Origin: Terriglobia bacterium
GTDB lineage: Bacteria > Acidobacteriota > Terriglobia > Bryobacterales > Bryobacteraceae
Direction: 5' to 3'
Length of the DNA: 64,000 nt
NCBI GenBank assembly: GCA_020073305.1
Contig: JAIQFK010000010.1
Span: 124,001-188,000 of the forward strand
This document shows positions 42,951 to 51,530 of this stretch, piece after piece (the stretch's first letter is position 1; each line of letters begins with the position of its first letter). The notes beneath the pieces were generated by a model, which had not been told where the DNA came from, searched no databases, and saw only the letters and a list, made by a program, of their open reading frames with translations. The position numbers were made by a program, and so were the translations under genes.

Positions 42951-43529
42951 CTACTCCTCTAGCAGACGCTCGATGGTCTGCTCCACGTCTTTGTAATCCC
43001 GATCGCAGCGCGCATGATCCGCACCACTGGCTTCGTGAAATTCGCCGCCGGGATGCACATAACGGATGATCCCTCTCTTATCGATCACAAAGGAAACTGA
43101 GGTCCAGCCCCGCTTTTCCAGATCGGGCCACCAGCGGCTGAGCACCGTCCAGGCGGCATCCAGAGCCACGGGAAAAGTGAAACCCTTTTGTTGGGTCGCA
43201 ACGCGCATTCGCTCGACGCTCCCATCCCCGGCTGGCTTGGGATGGAAGATTCCGATGACCTGAAGCCCGCGCGCGCCGTACTTTGCATCCAGGTGCTTCA
43301 GCGCCGGTGCGGTCGCGGCACAGTACGGACACGCATCCGTCCACCATCGGATCAGGACGACCTTGTCGCGCAGCGCATCCATCTCGAGCGGCGGAGAATT
43401 GAGCCAGTGCTCAAGACCCAGCCGAGGAGCGGGAAGTCCCAAACGATCTTCGCCGCGGCTGAGGTCACTAGCTATGCTGAATTCAACGCCCAGCGCCAGG
43501 AAGAGACAGGTGACCAGAACGGGCTGCAT
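42951..43529 (-). CDS. Exported thioredoxin-like (TlpA/redoxin) protein
   Basis: A 192-residue periplasmic protein. A signal-like start (MQPVLVTCLFLALGVEFSIAS) precedes the thioredoxin fold: LRDKVVLIRWWTDACPYCAATAPALKHLDAKYGARGLQVIGIFHPKP, with the active-site C-P-Y-C, and TSVSFVIDKRGIIRYVHPGGEFH. The redox-active pair is intact. Such proteins usually reduce disulphides or act in cytochrome maturation; a cytochrome c gene is 7 kb away, so no tight link is shown. The downstream unknown gene at 42434 probably shares its message. Confidence 0.85.
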   Translation of the reverse strand: MQPVLVTCLFLALGVEFSIASDLSRGEDRLGLPAPRLGLEHWLNSPPLEMDALRDKVVLIRWWTDACPYCAATAPALKHLDAKYGARGLQVIGIFHPKPAGDGSVERMRVATQQKGFTFPVALDAAWTVLSRWWPDLEKRGWTSVSFVIDKRGIIRYVHPGGEFHEASGADHARCDRDYKDVEQTIERLLEE

Positions 43530-43576
43530 TGACTCGATCGTAGCAAAGGCAAATCCGGCAGTGCTATGTTGTCCTG

Positions 43577-44665
43577 ATGCGAGAGCGGTTCAGTCTGGCG
43601 GTTGCCCTGTTCGCAATGGCAGCCGCATTTGCGCTACCCGTGAACCCGCTCCATTACGACCATATGGCCGAGCGTATCGTTGCCGCATTGAAGCCGGCGC
43701 ATGGCGAGCGGGTGATGTTCGGCGGAGATCCGGAATACTTTCAGGACTTGATGACTCCGCTGCGCATGCGCTTGAGAAACGCGGGTGCGGTAGAGGTCCA
43801 GAGCTTGGACCAGGCCGACATCTACCTGTGGCTGCCCCTGCGCAAGCGCGAAATCACCCCGCAGGAACGCGTCAAACTCGCGGCATGGCTCGACCGCGGA
43901 GGCTCCCACCGCGAGATCCACTTTCATTGGGCGGAAGGCAGTGTGAACGCCGACGGCCAGGCGGGCGAGCATTCACGGGCGCTCGATCGTATGTACCAAG
44001 ACGCGCTGGACATTGACTATGCCGCGCTTTCCGCCGCACAAGACCGAGCCATCCAACTCCTGCGCTCGGGCGTGATCCGGGTACGGACGACCGAAGGCAC
44101 AGACATCAGCTTTCGTGTTGAAGATCGTCCGTTCAACAAACAGGATGGCAACGCCTCGGCCGAGCGGATGCGTACGGCTCGCGTGCGCGTGGACCGCGAG
44201 ATCGAACTGCCCGCCGGAGTTCTGCGCGTGGCGCCGATCGAAGCCAGCGTGAACGGCTTCATCGTGATTCCCAAGGCCCGGTTCCCCAAGGGAATTGCCA
44301 CCAACGTAATGATCGAGGTTCGTCACGGCGACGTCACCGGGGTCACAGCGGACTCAAATGTGGAAGCCGTGAACTCAGCGCTCGAAGCAGGCGGCGAGGC
44401 CGCCCATCGCTTTCGCGAGTTTGCCCTGGGTTTCAATCCGAAGCTCAGGATGAAAGCCAACGCCACGACGCTCCCTTATTACGGATACGGTGCGGGTGTG
44501 GTGCGCATGAGCCTCGGGGACAACGCCGAGCTTGGCGGTGAAGTTGACGGCGGCTTTGTGCGATGGTTCTTCTTCCCCGACGCAACCGTAGAGGTCAATG
44601 GGCGGCCGTTAACCGACAGCGGCAACCTCATCCATAACGACCAAACAGCAAAACCCGCTCATTGA
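43577..44665 (+). CDS. Exported M29-like aminopeptidase-related protein
   Basis: A 362-residue protein with a signal peptide (MRERFSLAVALFAMAAAFALP). The body resembles the M29 (thermophilic aminopeptidase) fold: NPLHYDHMAERIVAALKPAHGERVMF, VRTTEGTDISFRVEDRPFNKQDGNAS (the TEGTD loop carries a metal-ligand Glu in M29), ALGFNPKLR and GYGAGVVRMSLGDNAELGGEVDGG. The H-x-A-G-like end that supplies further metal ligands is changed (MSLGDNAELGG), so metal binding and activity are uncertain. It is divergent from the thioredoxin-like gene. Confidence 0.6.
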   Translation: MRERFSLAVALFAMAAAFALPVNPLHYDHMAERIVAALKPAHGERVMFGGDPEYFQDLMTPLRMRLRNAGAVEVQSLDQADIYLWLPLRKREITPQERVKLAAWLDRGGSHREIHFHWAEGSVNADGQAGEHSRALDRMYQDALDIDYAALSAAQDRAIQLLRSGVIRVRTTEGTDISFRVEDRPFNKQDGNASAERMRTARVRVDREIELPAGVLRVAPIEASVNGFIVIPKARFPKGIATNVMIEVRHGDVTGVTADSNVEAVNSALEAGGEAAHRFREFALGFNPKLRMKANATTLPYYGYGAGVVRMSLGDNAELGGEVDGGFVRWFFFPDATVEVNGRPLTDSGNLIHNDQTAKPAH

Positions 44666-44715
44666 TTACCTCGCTGTGATCCCTGTATATCGGCGCAATC
44701 AGCCGTGTCAACCGT

Positions 44716-45807
44716 CTATCGTTCTAACCTGAGTCCAAGAACCTTCGAAAGCCTGCTCGCCAATCCCTCGGCCATCCAGTGAAACCCGAGGTCATTCGGA
44801 TGCGTGCCATCAACCAGACCGTCGCCTCGAGATGGGCCGATCAAGTCAGTGCCTTCCAGAATTTCCAGATGACGGTCGCCCGCCGCGATTCGCTCTGCCG
44901 CCACCTTCCGGATTAACTCCCGCATGCCCTCAAGACGAGCATCCCGCGACCACGCCTCGCGCGCCGAGTAGATGGGAGTGATCACCAGAATCGGAGTCTC
45001 CTGGTGCTTGCTCCGAATCGTTTGGATGAATGGACCATAGGCTTGCGCCAGCGATTCGACAGTCGGATTGTTCTGGGCGAAGTCCAATACGAAACAGGAT
45101 GCATCCACCTCGGCGACCGTTCGCGCCAGCTCCGGTTCACCGAGGCCGTTCCCCGAAAACCCAAGATTGACAAAGTCGGCGTTCAGCATCCGCCCAAGAA
45201 TAGCCTGGTAGCTCATTCCGGACCGGCTGGCGCAACCCCCTTGCGTGATGGACGTACCGTAGAACACGAGGGGCAGCTTCAAAGCGTACGGTCTTGCGCG
45301 CTCCACTCGCGCCTCCGCATCGAGACCGATTGCGATGACTTTCACGGGTATGTAGAGGGGCAGATACAGCGTGATCTCGCGATCGGTGCGTGGCTGGTCC
45401 CTGTAATACGTGTGCTCTTGCATCGCGCCGGGCTTCGCGTCGCGGTCATCAATGGCGGTTCCGCGATACACTCCATCTGCATAAAGATCCACTCCGGTCT
45501 GCCCGAAGGCATGCATGTTTTTCATGCCCGGCGGTTCCGGATACTCAAGCCGGATTGCGAGCGCAGTGGAGTTCGTGCGGAAGTGAATTCGTCCGCCGCT
45601 GGGCGACTGCGCGAGCTCCCACACAGGCTTTCGGTAGGTGTCTTTGAGCTTGGCCGGGAGGCGGATAAGCTCGCCCCCGTTCTCGCGAAACCAGGGAAGC
45701 CCGTCCACTTCCAGCTGCTCGCTACTGGGCTGAATCCATCGGAGTGCCGGCTCCTCACCGAGGAGGGCGGTAACGAGAACAGAACATGCTACAAGTCGCG
45801 CAATCAT
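44716..45807 (-). CDS. SGNH/GDSL-type esterase with N-terminal beta domain
   Basis: About 363 residues. ATG at 45807 gives a signal peptide (MIARLVACSVLVTALLG); a much longer in-frame opening to 46440 runs over the divergent NHL gene and is rejected. The N-terminal beta-sandwich (~25-170) has the GxDLYxxxxYRG-like motif GVDLYADGVYRGTAIDD. The SGNH core has block I as VFYGTSITQGGCASRSG (Ser nucleophile in GTSITQG), NLGFSGNGLGEPEL (block II Gly, with Asn in the same stretch), FAQNNPTVE (block III Asn) and DGTHPNDLGFHWMAEGL (Asp/His). The family deacetylates glycans; the substrate is not known. Confidence 0.85.
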   Translation of the reverse strand: MIARLVACSVLVTALLGEEPALRWIQPSSEQLEVDGLPWFRENGGELIRLPAKLKDTYRKPVWELAQSPSGGRIHFRTNSTALAIRLEYPEPPGMKNMHAFGQTGVDLYADGVYRGTAIDDRDAKPGAMQEHTYYRDQPRTDREITLYLPLYIPVKVIAIGLDAEARVERARPYALKLPLVFYGTSITQGGCASRSGMSYQAILGRMLNADFVNLGFSGNGLGEPELARTVAEVDASCFVLDFAQNNPTVESLAQAYGPFIQTIRSKHQETPILVITPIYSAREAWSRDARLEGMRELIRKVAAERIAAGDRHLEILEGTDLIGPSRGDGLVDGTHPNDLGFHWMAEGLASRLSKVLGLRLER

Positions 45808-45838
45808 GATTGCGACGATTATATGCCCGCGGCGCGCG

Positions 45839-45950
45839 CTACTTCCGGCGGAACTCCCACTCATCCACGTAGCCCCAACTGCCGTCCGGGAGCGTCCTTC
45901 GACGGCCCCATCATCATGATGCCTCTCGCAAAGAGTTCTTCCATGAGCAT
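45839..45950 (-). pseudogene. Possible decayed C-terminal gene fragment
   Basis: Between the SGNH and NHL genes the minus strand reads MLMEELFARGIMMMGPSKD in one frame and LPDGSWGYVDEWEFRRK followed by TAG in the next (45839-45841). The Trp/Tyr-rich end looks like a true protein C-terminus but no open frame covers both parts, so it would be a frameshifted remnant. No source family is recognised; chance cannot be excluded. Confidence 0.3.
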
Positions 45951-46006
45951 ATGGGCCAGCATATCTCGCCTTTACTTTCGCGACGCTTTGTTTTATCCTC
46001 GCCCGC

Positions 46007-46915
46007 ATGAAACTTGCCGCCGTTGCTGCGTTGTTCCTGTCGCTGACGCCGCTCTCCGCCGATCTCAAGTCCGGTCCGCCGCTCCCGCACAAGCTCGTCC
46101 CCAACTGGGCCAAGCTGCCCAAAGGTTGGAATCTCGGCGAAGCGTCCGGCGTCGCCGTCGACAAGAATGACAATGTCTGGGTGTTCAACCGCGGCGCGCA
46201 TCCTGTGATCGAATTCGATCGCAACGGCAATTTCCTCCAGAGCTGGGGCGACGGCGGCATGATCAAAAGCTCGCACGGAATCCGCGTGGACCCCGACGGC
46301 AACATCTGGTGCATCGACGTGGAAGGACACCTGGTCCTGAAGTTCAGTCCGGAAGGCCGCGCGCTGATGGTGATCGGACGGTCGCCTGGCACGAATGACA
46401 CCAAGGACGCCTTCAACCGGCCCACCAACATCGCCTTCACGCCCTCGCTCGATTTCTTCTATGTTTCCGACGGGTATGTGAATTCACGAGTTGTGAAGTT
46501 CAACCGTGACGGCGAGTACGTGACGCAGTGGGGCCGCAAAGGCACCGGTGACGGTGAGTTCGACCTGGTGCACGACGTCTGTCTGGATTCTAAGGGCCGC
46601 GTATACGTGGCGGACCGCTCCAATTCGCGCGTCCAGATTTTCGACGCGGATGGCCGCTACCTCGGCAAGTGGACCGATATCGGCCAGCCCTGGGGTTTGA
46701 CCTATTACGCGCCCGAGAACGCCATCTACATGTGCGACGGCGTGAACAACCGCATCGTGAAGCTGAACCTTGACGGCGAAATCCAAGGCGTGCTGAGTTC
46801 CTACAGCCGCATTCCCGGCAAGCTCGACTTCGCGCACAGCATCGCCGTCGATTCCACCGGCGCCATTTATGTGAGCGAGATCAAGAACTGGAGGGTGCAG
46901 AAATGGGCGAAGTAA
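46007..46915 (+). CDS. Exported NHL-repeat beta-propeller protein
   Basis: A 302-residue protein with a short signal (MKLAAVAALFLSLTPLSAD) and six NHL blades: GEASGVAVDKNDNVWVFNRGAHPVIEFDRNGNFLQSWGDGG, SHGIRVDPDGNIWCIDVEGHLVLKFSPEGRALMVIGRSPG, VHDVCLDSKGRVYVADRSNSRVQIFDADGRYLGKW, AHSIAVDSTGAIYVSEIKNWRVQKWAK. The blade pattern is that of the lyase domain of peptidylglycine alpha-amidating enzymes, but no copper domain is attached. It is similar in design to the protein at 39516, so the two may be paralogues. Confidence 0.85.
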   Translation: MKLAAVAALFLSLTPLSADLKSGPPLPHKLVPNWAKLPKGWNLGEASGVAVDKNDNVWVFNRGAHPVIEFDRNGNFLQSWGDGGMIKSSHGIRVDPDGNIWCIDVEGHLVLKFSPEGRALMVIGRSPGTNDTKDAFNRPTNIAFTPSLDFFYVSDGYVNSRVVKFNRDGEYVTQWGRKGTGDGEFDLVHDVCLDSKGRVYVADRSNSRVQIFDADGRYLGKWTDIGQPWGLTYYAPENAIYMCDGVNNRIVKLNLDGEIQGVLSSYSRIPGKLDFAHSIAVDSTGAIYVSEIKNWRVQKWAK

Positions 46916-46930
46916 AGCAAACACCGCTCT

Positions 46931-47428
46931 CTAAAGAGTGAGCGCATTCCAACGTTCGATCTTGACCTTTACGTATTGGTCTTTTGAACAATCAAAACGC
47001 CAGTAAACCTCGTATCCTCCAAAAACGCCAAGAATCAGTTTGCCGTGTCTTACATCTGCGTGGTATTCCGCACAGCCGACTATCAAAAAGCCATTAGAAT
47101 TTCTCATAGGCAATATTTCTACGATTGGGAATCCTTTGCCAAGCTTCTTGTGTCTTTCCGCTATCGACTTCGTGTTCAAGTACTCAATAGTGGATGAACC
47201 GATCTTCGGCGGGAGAATCTCCGCCACGTGCGAATCATGTAAGACGATGTTGTCCAGCAGCACGATGTTGTTCGCGGGTGACGAGTGGTCTGCTTTGGCT
47301 TCAACATAGGCCACCAAAGACAATTGGTAAAGACTCAAGTTGTCCTTCGTTTGCGCATTGACTTCTTCGAGTGCCGGCAAAGAAAGCATGAGGCTCAGCA
47401 CCAGTAGTGAATTGGTTCGGCGATTCAT
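46931..47428 (-). CDS. Secreted protein of unknown function, low-GC gene
   Basis: About 165 residues with a signal peptide (MNRRTNSLLVLSLMLSLPALEEVNA). The rest contains NNIVLLDNIVLHDSHVAEILPPKIGSSTIEYL, KGFPIVEILPMRNSNGFLIVGCAEYHAD and YEVYWRFDCSKDQYVKVKIERW. No family is recognised. Codon use is richer in A and T than that of its neighbours, which suggests recent transfer. ATG 47428 is taken as start because it begins the signal peptide. Confidence 0.6.
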   Translation of the reverse strand: MNRRTNSLLVLSLMLSLPALEEVNAQTKDNLSLYQLSLVAYVEAKADHSSPANNIVLLDNIVLHDSHVAEILPPKIGSSTIEYLNTKSIAERHKKLGKGFPIVEILPMRNSNGFLIVGCAEYHADVRHGKLILGVFGGYEVYWRFDCSKDQYVKVKIERWNALTL

Positions 47429-47563
47429 GTTACTACCATTGTGCCTTGTTGCCAGATGATTCTGCCGAAACAAGTAAACGGGGTTGTCCGAAGCTGCTGG
47501 TGCGCACGCCGCGAAGGTGTCGCCGACCGAGAAGTCGGAGCGTCATTCGCCCTCGTTCGCGCC

Positions 47564-49603
47564 TCACTGCTTATACATCCCCGCATATCCCAACTGCTGC
47601 TTAGCGAAATCGCGCGGATACGTCATGCTCACCGAGCTGACCTCTCCGTTCGCTCCGAACTTCGCTTCGAGCGACGGATTGATGCCCGCCCAGTAAGTGG
47701 GCAGGTTGAGGTTGGTGTACCGCGCCACCACCTGGTCGCGCAGGGCCGGGTCGAAGTGCACGCCGTATTTGTCCACCAGCGCCTTGATCGCTGCGTAATC
47801 GCCTTCGGCTTTGATGCGCATTAACTCAGCCAGCAGCATGCCCGCGCCCTGGCGCATCTTGCCGTAATCGCGCACGGTGAAGAAAGACTTGCCGTCGCGC
47901 TCCTTGCTCTCGATGGCTCCCGTCTTATCGATGATGTAATTGACGATGAGCTGCCGGTTGCGTTCGTGATCTTCCTCCAGCGTGTCTCCCCTCAAAGTGC
48001 CCCGTAACTGCGTGAGTCCCACGCGCGCCGAGGCGTCGTACATCGCCTTGGCTACCTCGGGGCTCGAAATCACACCCAGGTCCTTCAGCTTCGGATCAGT
48101 TACGTTCCACAGCGCCATCAGATCCGCACGGGCTTCTTCGAGCGTCGAGAAATATTCCTTGAGATAAAACGGCGCGTCGTGAGTCAGCTTCGGGCTGAGC
48201 TTGCCTGATCCGTGCCCGATGATTTCGTGCAGTGCCGTCTCCAAATCCTCGGCTTCGTCGCCATATTTCCCGGCGCGTTCGATCTCGTCGTGTGAATAGC
48301 AGAATTCTTCGATCGAAGCATGCCCTGTGACGTGCGCAAACGCTCGCGAACTTCCCGTGAACAGAAAACTCTTGGTGCCGTATTTCTGATGAATCTCGTT
48401 TTCGTTAGGCAGGTTGTCGCCGACGGTCAGAATAGAGAAATCACCCGTTTCAATCAACGCTTCCACCGCCTTGGCCAGGGGCGGTTTCACACCCTGCTTC
48501 TTGTATTGCGCGTCCCAGGGAGCGCGATCTTCAAAATACTGCGCGTTATCGGCGATCTTCACCATGAGCGAATTCACGTGCTGATCAGTCACCGAGACGA
48601 AACTCTGCGAGGTGCCTTTGGCGCCGCGGGCATCGCGATACACTTCGATGAAACCGCTGTCAAAATCCACGTTCGCGTTATTCTGCACCCAGCTCGCGCC
48701 GAAACGCAGCCAGTCTTCCGGCTCGCCGGATTGGTAAAAGCGGATCAGATCGCCGATGGCAGTGTCCTGGCCCGGTTCCGCAAAGGCGCGGGCTTTCTGC
48801 AAGTGCTCGATGGCCTTCTTTAGGAATCGTGCATAAAGGCCAGGAGGAATGCGCCCATCCGCCGTGCCCGCGCGATATACGCGCTCCTGCAATTTCCCGC
48901 CTGCCTTCACCAGTTGCGAATCGAGCGGATAGCGCTCGTGAAATTCCTTCAGGTCTGCGAGAGCGACACCCACATAGAAGTTATTCGCGCTGGCTTGCAG
49001 GATGTCGAGCCCGCCCTCGGGATTCTTCGCGGTAATCATCGGCTCGAAAGCGGGGTCGAACAGCGCAGGCTTCAGGTCCTGGATCTCAGCACCAAACTCC
49101 GCTTCAGTCTGGATCGGATGGCCCGTGCCGTACGGATCGCCGATGCGCAAGCCGTTGCGGATGGCGCCAACGCCCGCTTGCTCCAATTCTTCGAAAGTGA
49201 ATTCCGGTAGAAACTTCTGCGCCGTAAGCTCGTTGTGGTTCCCCTTGTTGGCCCAGAACAATTTCGTGAACGCCGTAATCTTCGTCATGACTTCCGGTTT
49301 GGCGTCCTGCGGGTGAGAGACCAGCGCTTCCAGCAGCCGCTTCTCGCGGAGACCGTATCGTGAGAGCTGATCGTAAATGATGGGATCAATGGCGATCGAG
49401 GACTGGGTCAGCCAGAAAGCCAGCGCCTGCTCGCGCGGCGTGAGCTTATTGAAACTCTCGGCTTCAAGTTGCAGGAAGCCCGTAGAGCTCACACGCTCCA
49501 CCAGCGTGCTCTTAACAGGCGCCGCAGAACCGCCGTCCCTGCCGCAACTGACCAGGCACAAGGCGGCCGCAACTGACGCCAGACCACTACGAAGCGGTTT
49601 CAA
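47564..49603 (-). CDS. Lipoprotein peptidase of the M49 (dipeptidyl peptidase III) family
   Basis: About 679 residues. TTG at 49603 follows GGAGGG by four bases and opens a lipoprotein signal ending in ALCLVSC (lipobox LVSC). The M49 zinc motif HExxGH is seen as LHEIIGHGSGKL, residues ~459-464, and the third-ligand motif EExRA[DE] as LEEARADLMALWN. The N-terminal part (FNKLTPREQALAFWLTQSSIAIDPIIYDQLSRYG) and FYVGVALADLKEFHERYPLDSQL match bacterial members. It should cleave dipeptides from peptide N-termini, here on a lipid anchor. Its start overlaps the preceding gene by 17 bases. Confidence 0.9.
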   Translation of the reverse strand: MKPLRSGLASVAAALCLVSCGRDGGSAAPVKSTLVERVSSTGFLQLEAESFNKLTPREQALAFWLTQSSIAIDPIIYDQLSRYGLREKRLLEALVSHPQDAKPEVMTKITAFTKLFWANKGNHNELTAQKFLPEFTFEELEQAGVGAIRNGLRIGDPYGTGHPIQTEAEFGAEIQDLKPALFDPAFEPMITAKNPEGGLDILQASANNFYVGVALADLKEFHERYPLDSQLVKAGGKLQERVYRAGTADGRIPPGLYARFLKKAIEHLQKARAFAEPGQDTAIGDLIRFYQSGEPEDWLRFGASWVQNNANVDFDSGFIEVYRDARGAKGTSQSFVSVTDQHVNSLMVKIADNAQYFEDRAPWDAQYKKQGVKPPLAKAVEALIETGDFSILTVGDNLPNENEIHQKYGTKSFLFTGSSRAFAHVTGHASIEEFCYSHDEIERAGKYGDEAEDLETALHEIIGHGSGKLSPKLTHDAPFYLKEYFSTLEEARADLMALWNVTDPKLKDLGVISSPEVAKAMYDASARVGLTQLRGTLRGDTLEEDHERNRQLIVNYIIDKTGAIESKERDGKSFFTVRDYGKMRQGAGMLLAELMRIKAEGDYAAIKALVDKYGVHFDPALRDQVVARYTNLNLPTYWAGINPSLEAKFGANGEVSSVSMTYPRDFAKQQLGYAGMYKQ

Positions 49604-50240
49604 TCGACCCTCCGATCGCCACGTTCCACAACGCCTGCCTGGTCGACGGCGGCAGCTCCGGCTCGGCCCTAAGGCGCACCAGATCCTCCGGCGCATCCAC
49701 GTCGTACCACAAGGCGCAGCGCTCCACGCTCAACCCGCTAGCGCGCGCGGCACGCTCCGTTTGTTCCAGCACACTCGACGTGGACCACGCGACCCCAGCG
49801 AACATTTCCGGATGCACACGCCGGCAAGCGATCGCGTAATATCCACCATCCTCGCACGGCCCGAGCGCGATATCCGCCGCTGACGAGAGCAGTTTGTGCA
49901 CGTGCGCTCGGGGAAGCGTCGGCGAGTCACTGCCGAAAATGATGACTTGCCGCCGGCCTGCCGCCAGCCCCTGCCCGAGGGCGTGAAGCAATTTTAGCTG
50001 CAGATCCCCCGGAGTTTGCACTTGGCGCGCAACGTCCAGTTCACTCCAGGCATCGGTAGATATGTCGGTATGCAATTCGATGTCCGCAAGATCTGTGAAT
50101 TCCTTTAATTTCGCGATGCTGTCGGCAACAAAAGCGCGGTGTAAAGCAGCGGCGCGGGCCGCGCCGATCTCCGCTGCCAGGCGTGTTTTTACGCGGCCCG
50201 CAACCGGCGCCTTGGCGAACAGAATCATGACGGGCCGCAC
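49587..50240 (-). CDS. DUF2064 / TIGR04282-type glycosyltransferase-like protein
   Basis: A 217-residue protein of the nucleotide-diphospho-sugar transferase fold: MILFAKAPVAGRVKTRLAAEIG at the N-terminus (the family signature), ALHRAFVADSIAKL, VIIFGSDSPTLPRAHVHKLLS (G-x-D-S/C-P metal region), DIALGPCEDGGYYAIACRRVHPEMF and the C-terminal WYDVDAPEDLVRL. These motifs are those of TIGR04282/DUF2064, proteins linked by others to sugar transfer in arsenosugar or lipid pathways. No arsenic gene is nearby, so only the family is called. It overlaps the M49 lipoprotein gene by 17 bases. Confidence 0.87.
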   Translation of the reverse strand: MRPVMILFAKAPVAGRVKTRLAAEIGAARAAALHRAFVADSIAKLKEFTDLADIELHTDISTDAWSELDVARQVQTPGDLQLKLLHALGQGLAAGRRQVIIFGSDSPTLPRAHVHKLLSSAADIALGPCEDGGYYAIACRRVHPEMFAGVAWSTSSVLEQTERAARASGLSVERCALWYDVDAPEDLVRLRAEPELPPSTRQALWNVAIGGSIETAS

Positions 50241-50291
50241 CTGAAAATTGTAAACTATGGGTTTGTCACTTCAGCAGGAGATCTCATTCGT

Positions 50292-50618
50292 ATGAATAAA
50301 TGTACGCTTGTTACCGTTCTGGCGCTCGCCTGTGGATCCGCGCTGGCTTTCGCCGGAGATAAGAAAGGCGACGCCGAGAAGGGCAAAGAAGTGTTCCAGC
50401 AGTGCAGCGTCTGCCACAACGCCGACAGCACGGAAAAGAAGATGGGGCCCGGATTGAAAGGCCTATTCAGCCGCGAGAAGATGAATAACGGCAAGAAGCC
50501 CAACGAAGCCAACGTGCGCGCCAAGGTAGACGAGGGCGGCAACGGAATGCCGGCGTACAAAGAAATGCTCTCCGACGACGAGAAGGACGACCTCATCGCC
50601 TACCTGAAAACGCTGTAG
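50292..50618 (+). CDS. Class I cytochrome c, periplasmic
   Basis: A 108-residue exported cytochrome. The signal peptide is MNKCTLVTVLALACGSALAFAG. The heme motif is CSVCH in KGKEVFQQCSVCHNADS; the distal Met is in GNGMPAYKEMLSDDEKDDLIAYLKTL, the typical end of class I c-type cytochromes. GPGLKGLFSREKMNNGKKPNEANVRAKV lies between. It would carry electrons in the periplasm. An AGGAGA site lies 10 bases before the ATG. A REP-like repeat begins 12 bases after its stop. Confidence 0.93.
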   Translation: MNKCTLVTVLALACGSALAFAGDKKGDAEKGKEVFQQCSVCHNADSTEKKMGPGLKGLFSREKMNNGKKPNEANVRAKVDEGGNGMPAYKEMLSDDEKDDLIAYLKTL

Positions 50619-50630
50619 CTGCTTTTGCCA

Positions 50631-50714
50631 ACGGGGACTGGCTCCACTGTCCCTAATCGAAATAGTCGCCGCCGACCAGACTGCTCGCCGTGGACAGCGG
50701 TGCCTGTCCCGTCC
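50631..50714 (+). repeat. REP/BIME-like palindromic element, family B, copy 2
   Basis: An 84-base element between the convergent cytochrome c and SDR genes. The ACGGGGACTGGCTCCACTGT start and the TGGACAGCGGTGCCTGTCCC end are the two ends of the 22449-22543 element in inverted orientation. The arms match closely while the middle differs. The same convergent-gene setting applies. Confidence 0.7.
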
Positions 50715-50753
50715 TCGAAATGCGGAGAACAAGCGTCAATAATATGGCGTGCT

Positions 50754-51530
50754 CTAAATACCCTTCGCCAGGAATCCGCCGTCCACCGGAAGCATTTCTC
50801 CAGTGACAAAGGAAGCCGCATCGGAGGCGAGAAAAATTGCGGCGCCCACCAACTCTTCCACATTGCCCACCCGCGCCATAGGCGTGCGGCCAGCGATGGC
50901 GGCGAAGCGCTCCGGAATGTCAAGCACCTTGGTGTTGAGCGGCGTCCGGAACACGCCTGGCGCGATTCCGTTGACACGCACGTTGTGTCTGGCCCACTCG
51001 CAGGCCAGCGTGCGCGTCAGCATCAGCACTCCGCCTTTGCTGGCGCCGTAGGCCGCAACCTCGCTGAAGCTGACGAAGCTGGTCATGGAGCCGATGTTGA
51101 TGATCGACCCGCGCTGCTGCTTGATCATCTGCCGCCCGAAAATCTGGTTCGCGCGGAATGTGCCGTTCAAATTGACGTCCACGATGCGCGTCCAGTCCTC
51201 GTCAGGAACGTCTTCGCTGGGCATTTTTTTCAGCAGCCCGGAGGTCACCACCAGAATGTCGACCTGGCCGAATGCCAGCACGGCTTCGTCACATAGGTTT
51301 TGCAGACTCTCCCGATCCTGGACATCGCTCGGGATGCGCAGAGTCTGCGAGCCCAGCGACTCGAGGTCGGCCGCCTGGGCGTCGACCCTGTGGCGGTCGC
51401 GGCTGCTGGCAATCGTCGTAGCCCCGGCCCGTGCCAAGCCTCGCGCGATAGCCTGGCCAATGCCACTGGTGCCGCCGAGCACAACAGCCACTTTGTTCTT
51501 GAGGGAGAATTTCTCGTCTAGGAAGCTCAT
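50754..51530 (-). CDS. Short-chain dehydrogenase/reductase (classical SDR)
   Basis: A 258-residue oxidoreductase. The cofactor loop is VVLGGTSGIGQAIARGLARAG, SSRDRHRVDA suggests NADP preference, and the catalytic residues are Ser in INIGSMTSFVSFS and Tyr-x3-Lys in AAYGASKGGVLMLTRTLACEWARHNVRVNGIAPG. The usual NNAG motif reads VTSG here (ILVVTSGLLKK). The C-terminus ASFVTGEMLPVDGGF is standard. It resembles gluconate-5-dehydrogenase or 3-ketoacyl reductase-type SDRs; the substrate is not assigned. Confidence 0.9.
   Translation of the reverse strand: MSFLDEKFSLKNKVAVVLGGTSGIGQAIARGLARAGATTIASSRDRHRVDAQAADLESLGSQTLRIPSDVQDRESLQNLCDEAVLAFGQVDILVVTSGLLKKMPSEDVPDEDWTRIVDVNLNGTFRANQIFGRQMIKQQRGSIINIGSMTSFVSFSEVAAYGASKGGVLMLTRTLACEWARHNVRVNGIAPGVFRTPLNTKVLDIPERFAAIAGRTPMARVGNVEELVGAAIFLASDAASFVTGEMLPVDGGFLAKGI

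Noticed and set aside
44716-46440. Long version of the SGNH esterase gene starting at 46440
   Set aside because: The extra part overlaps the NHL gene on the other strand and lacks a signal peptide. ATG 45807 gives one.
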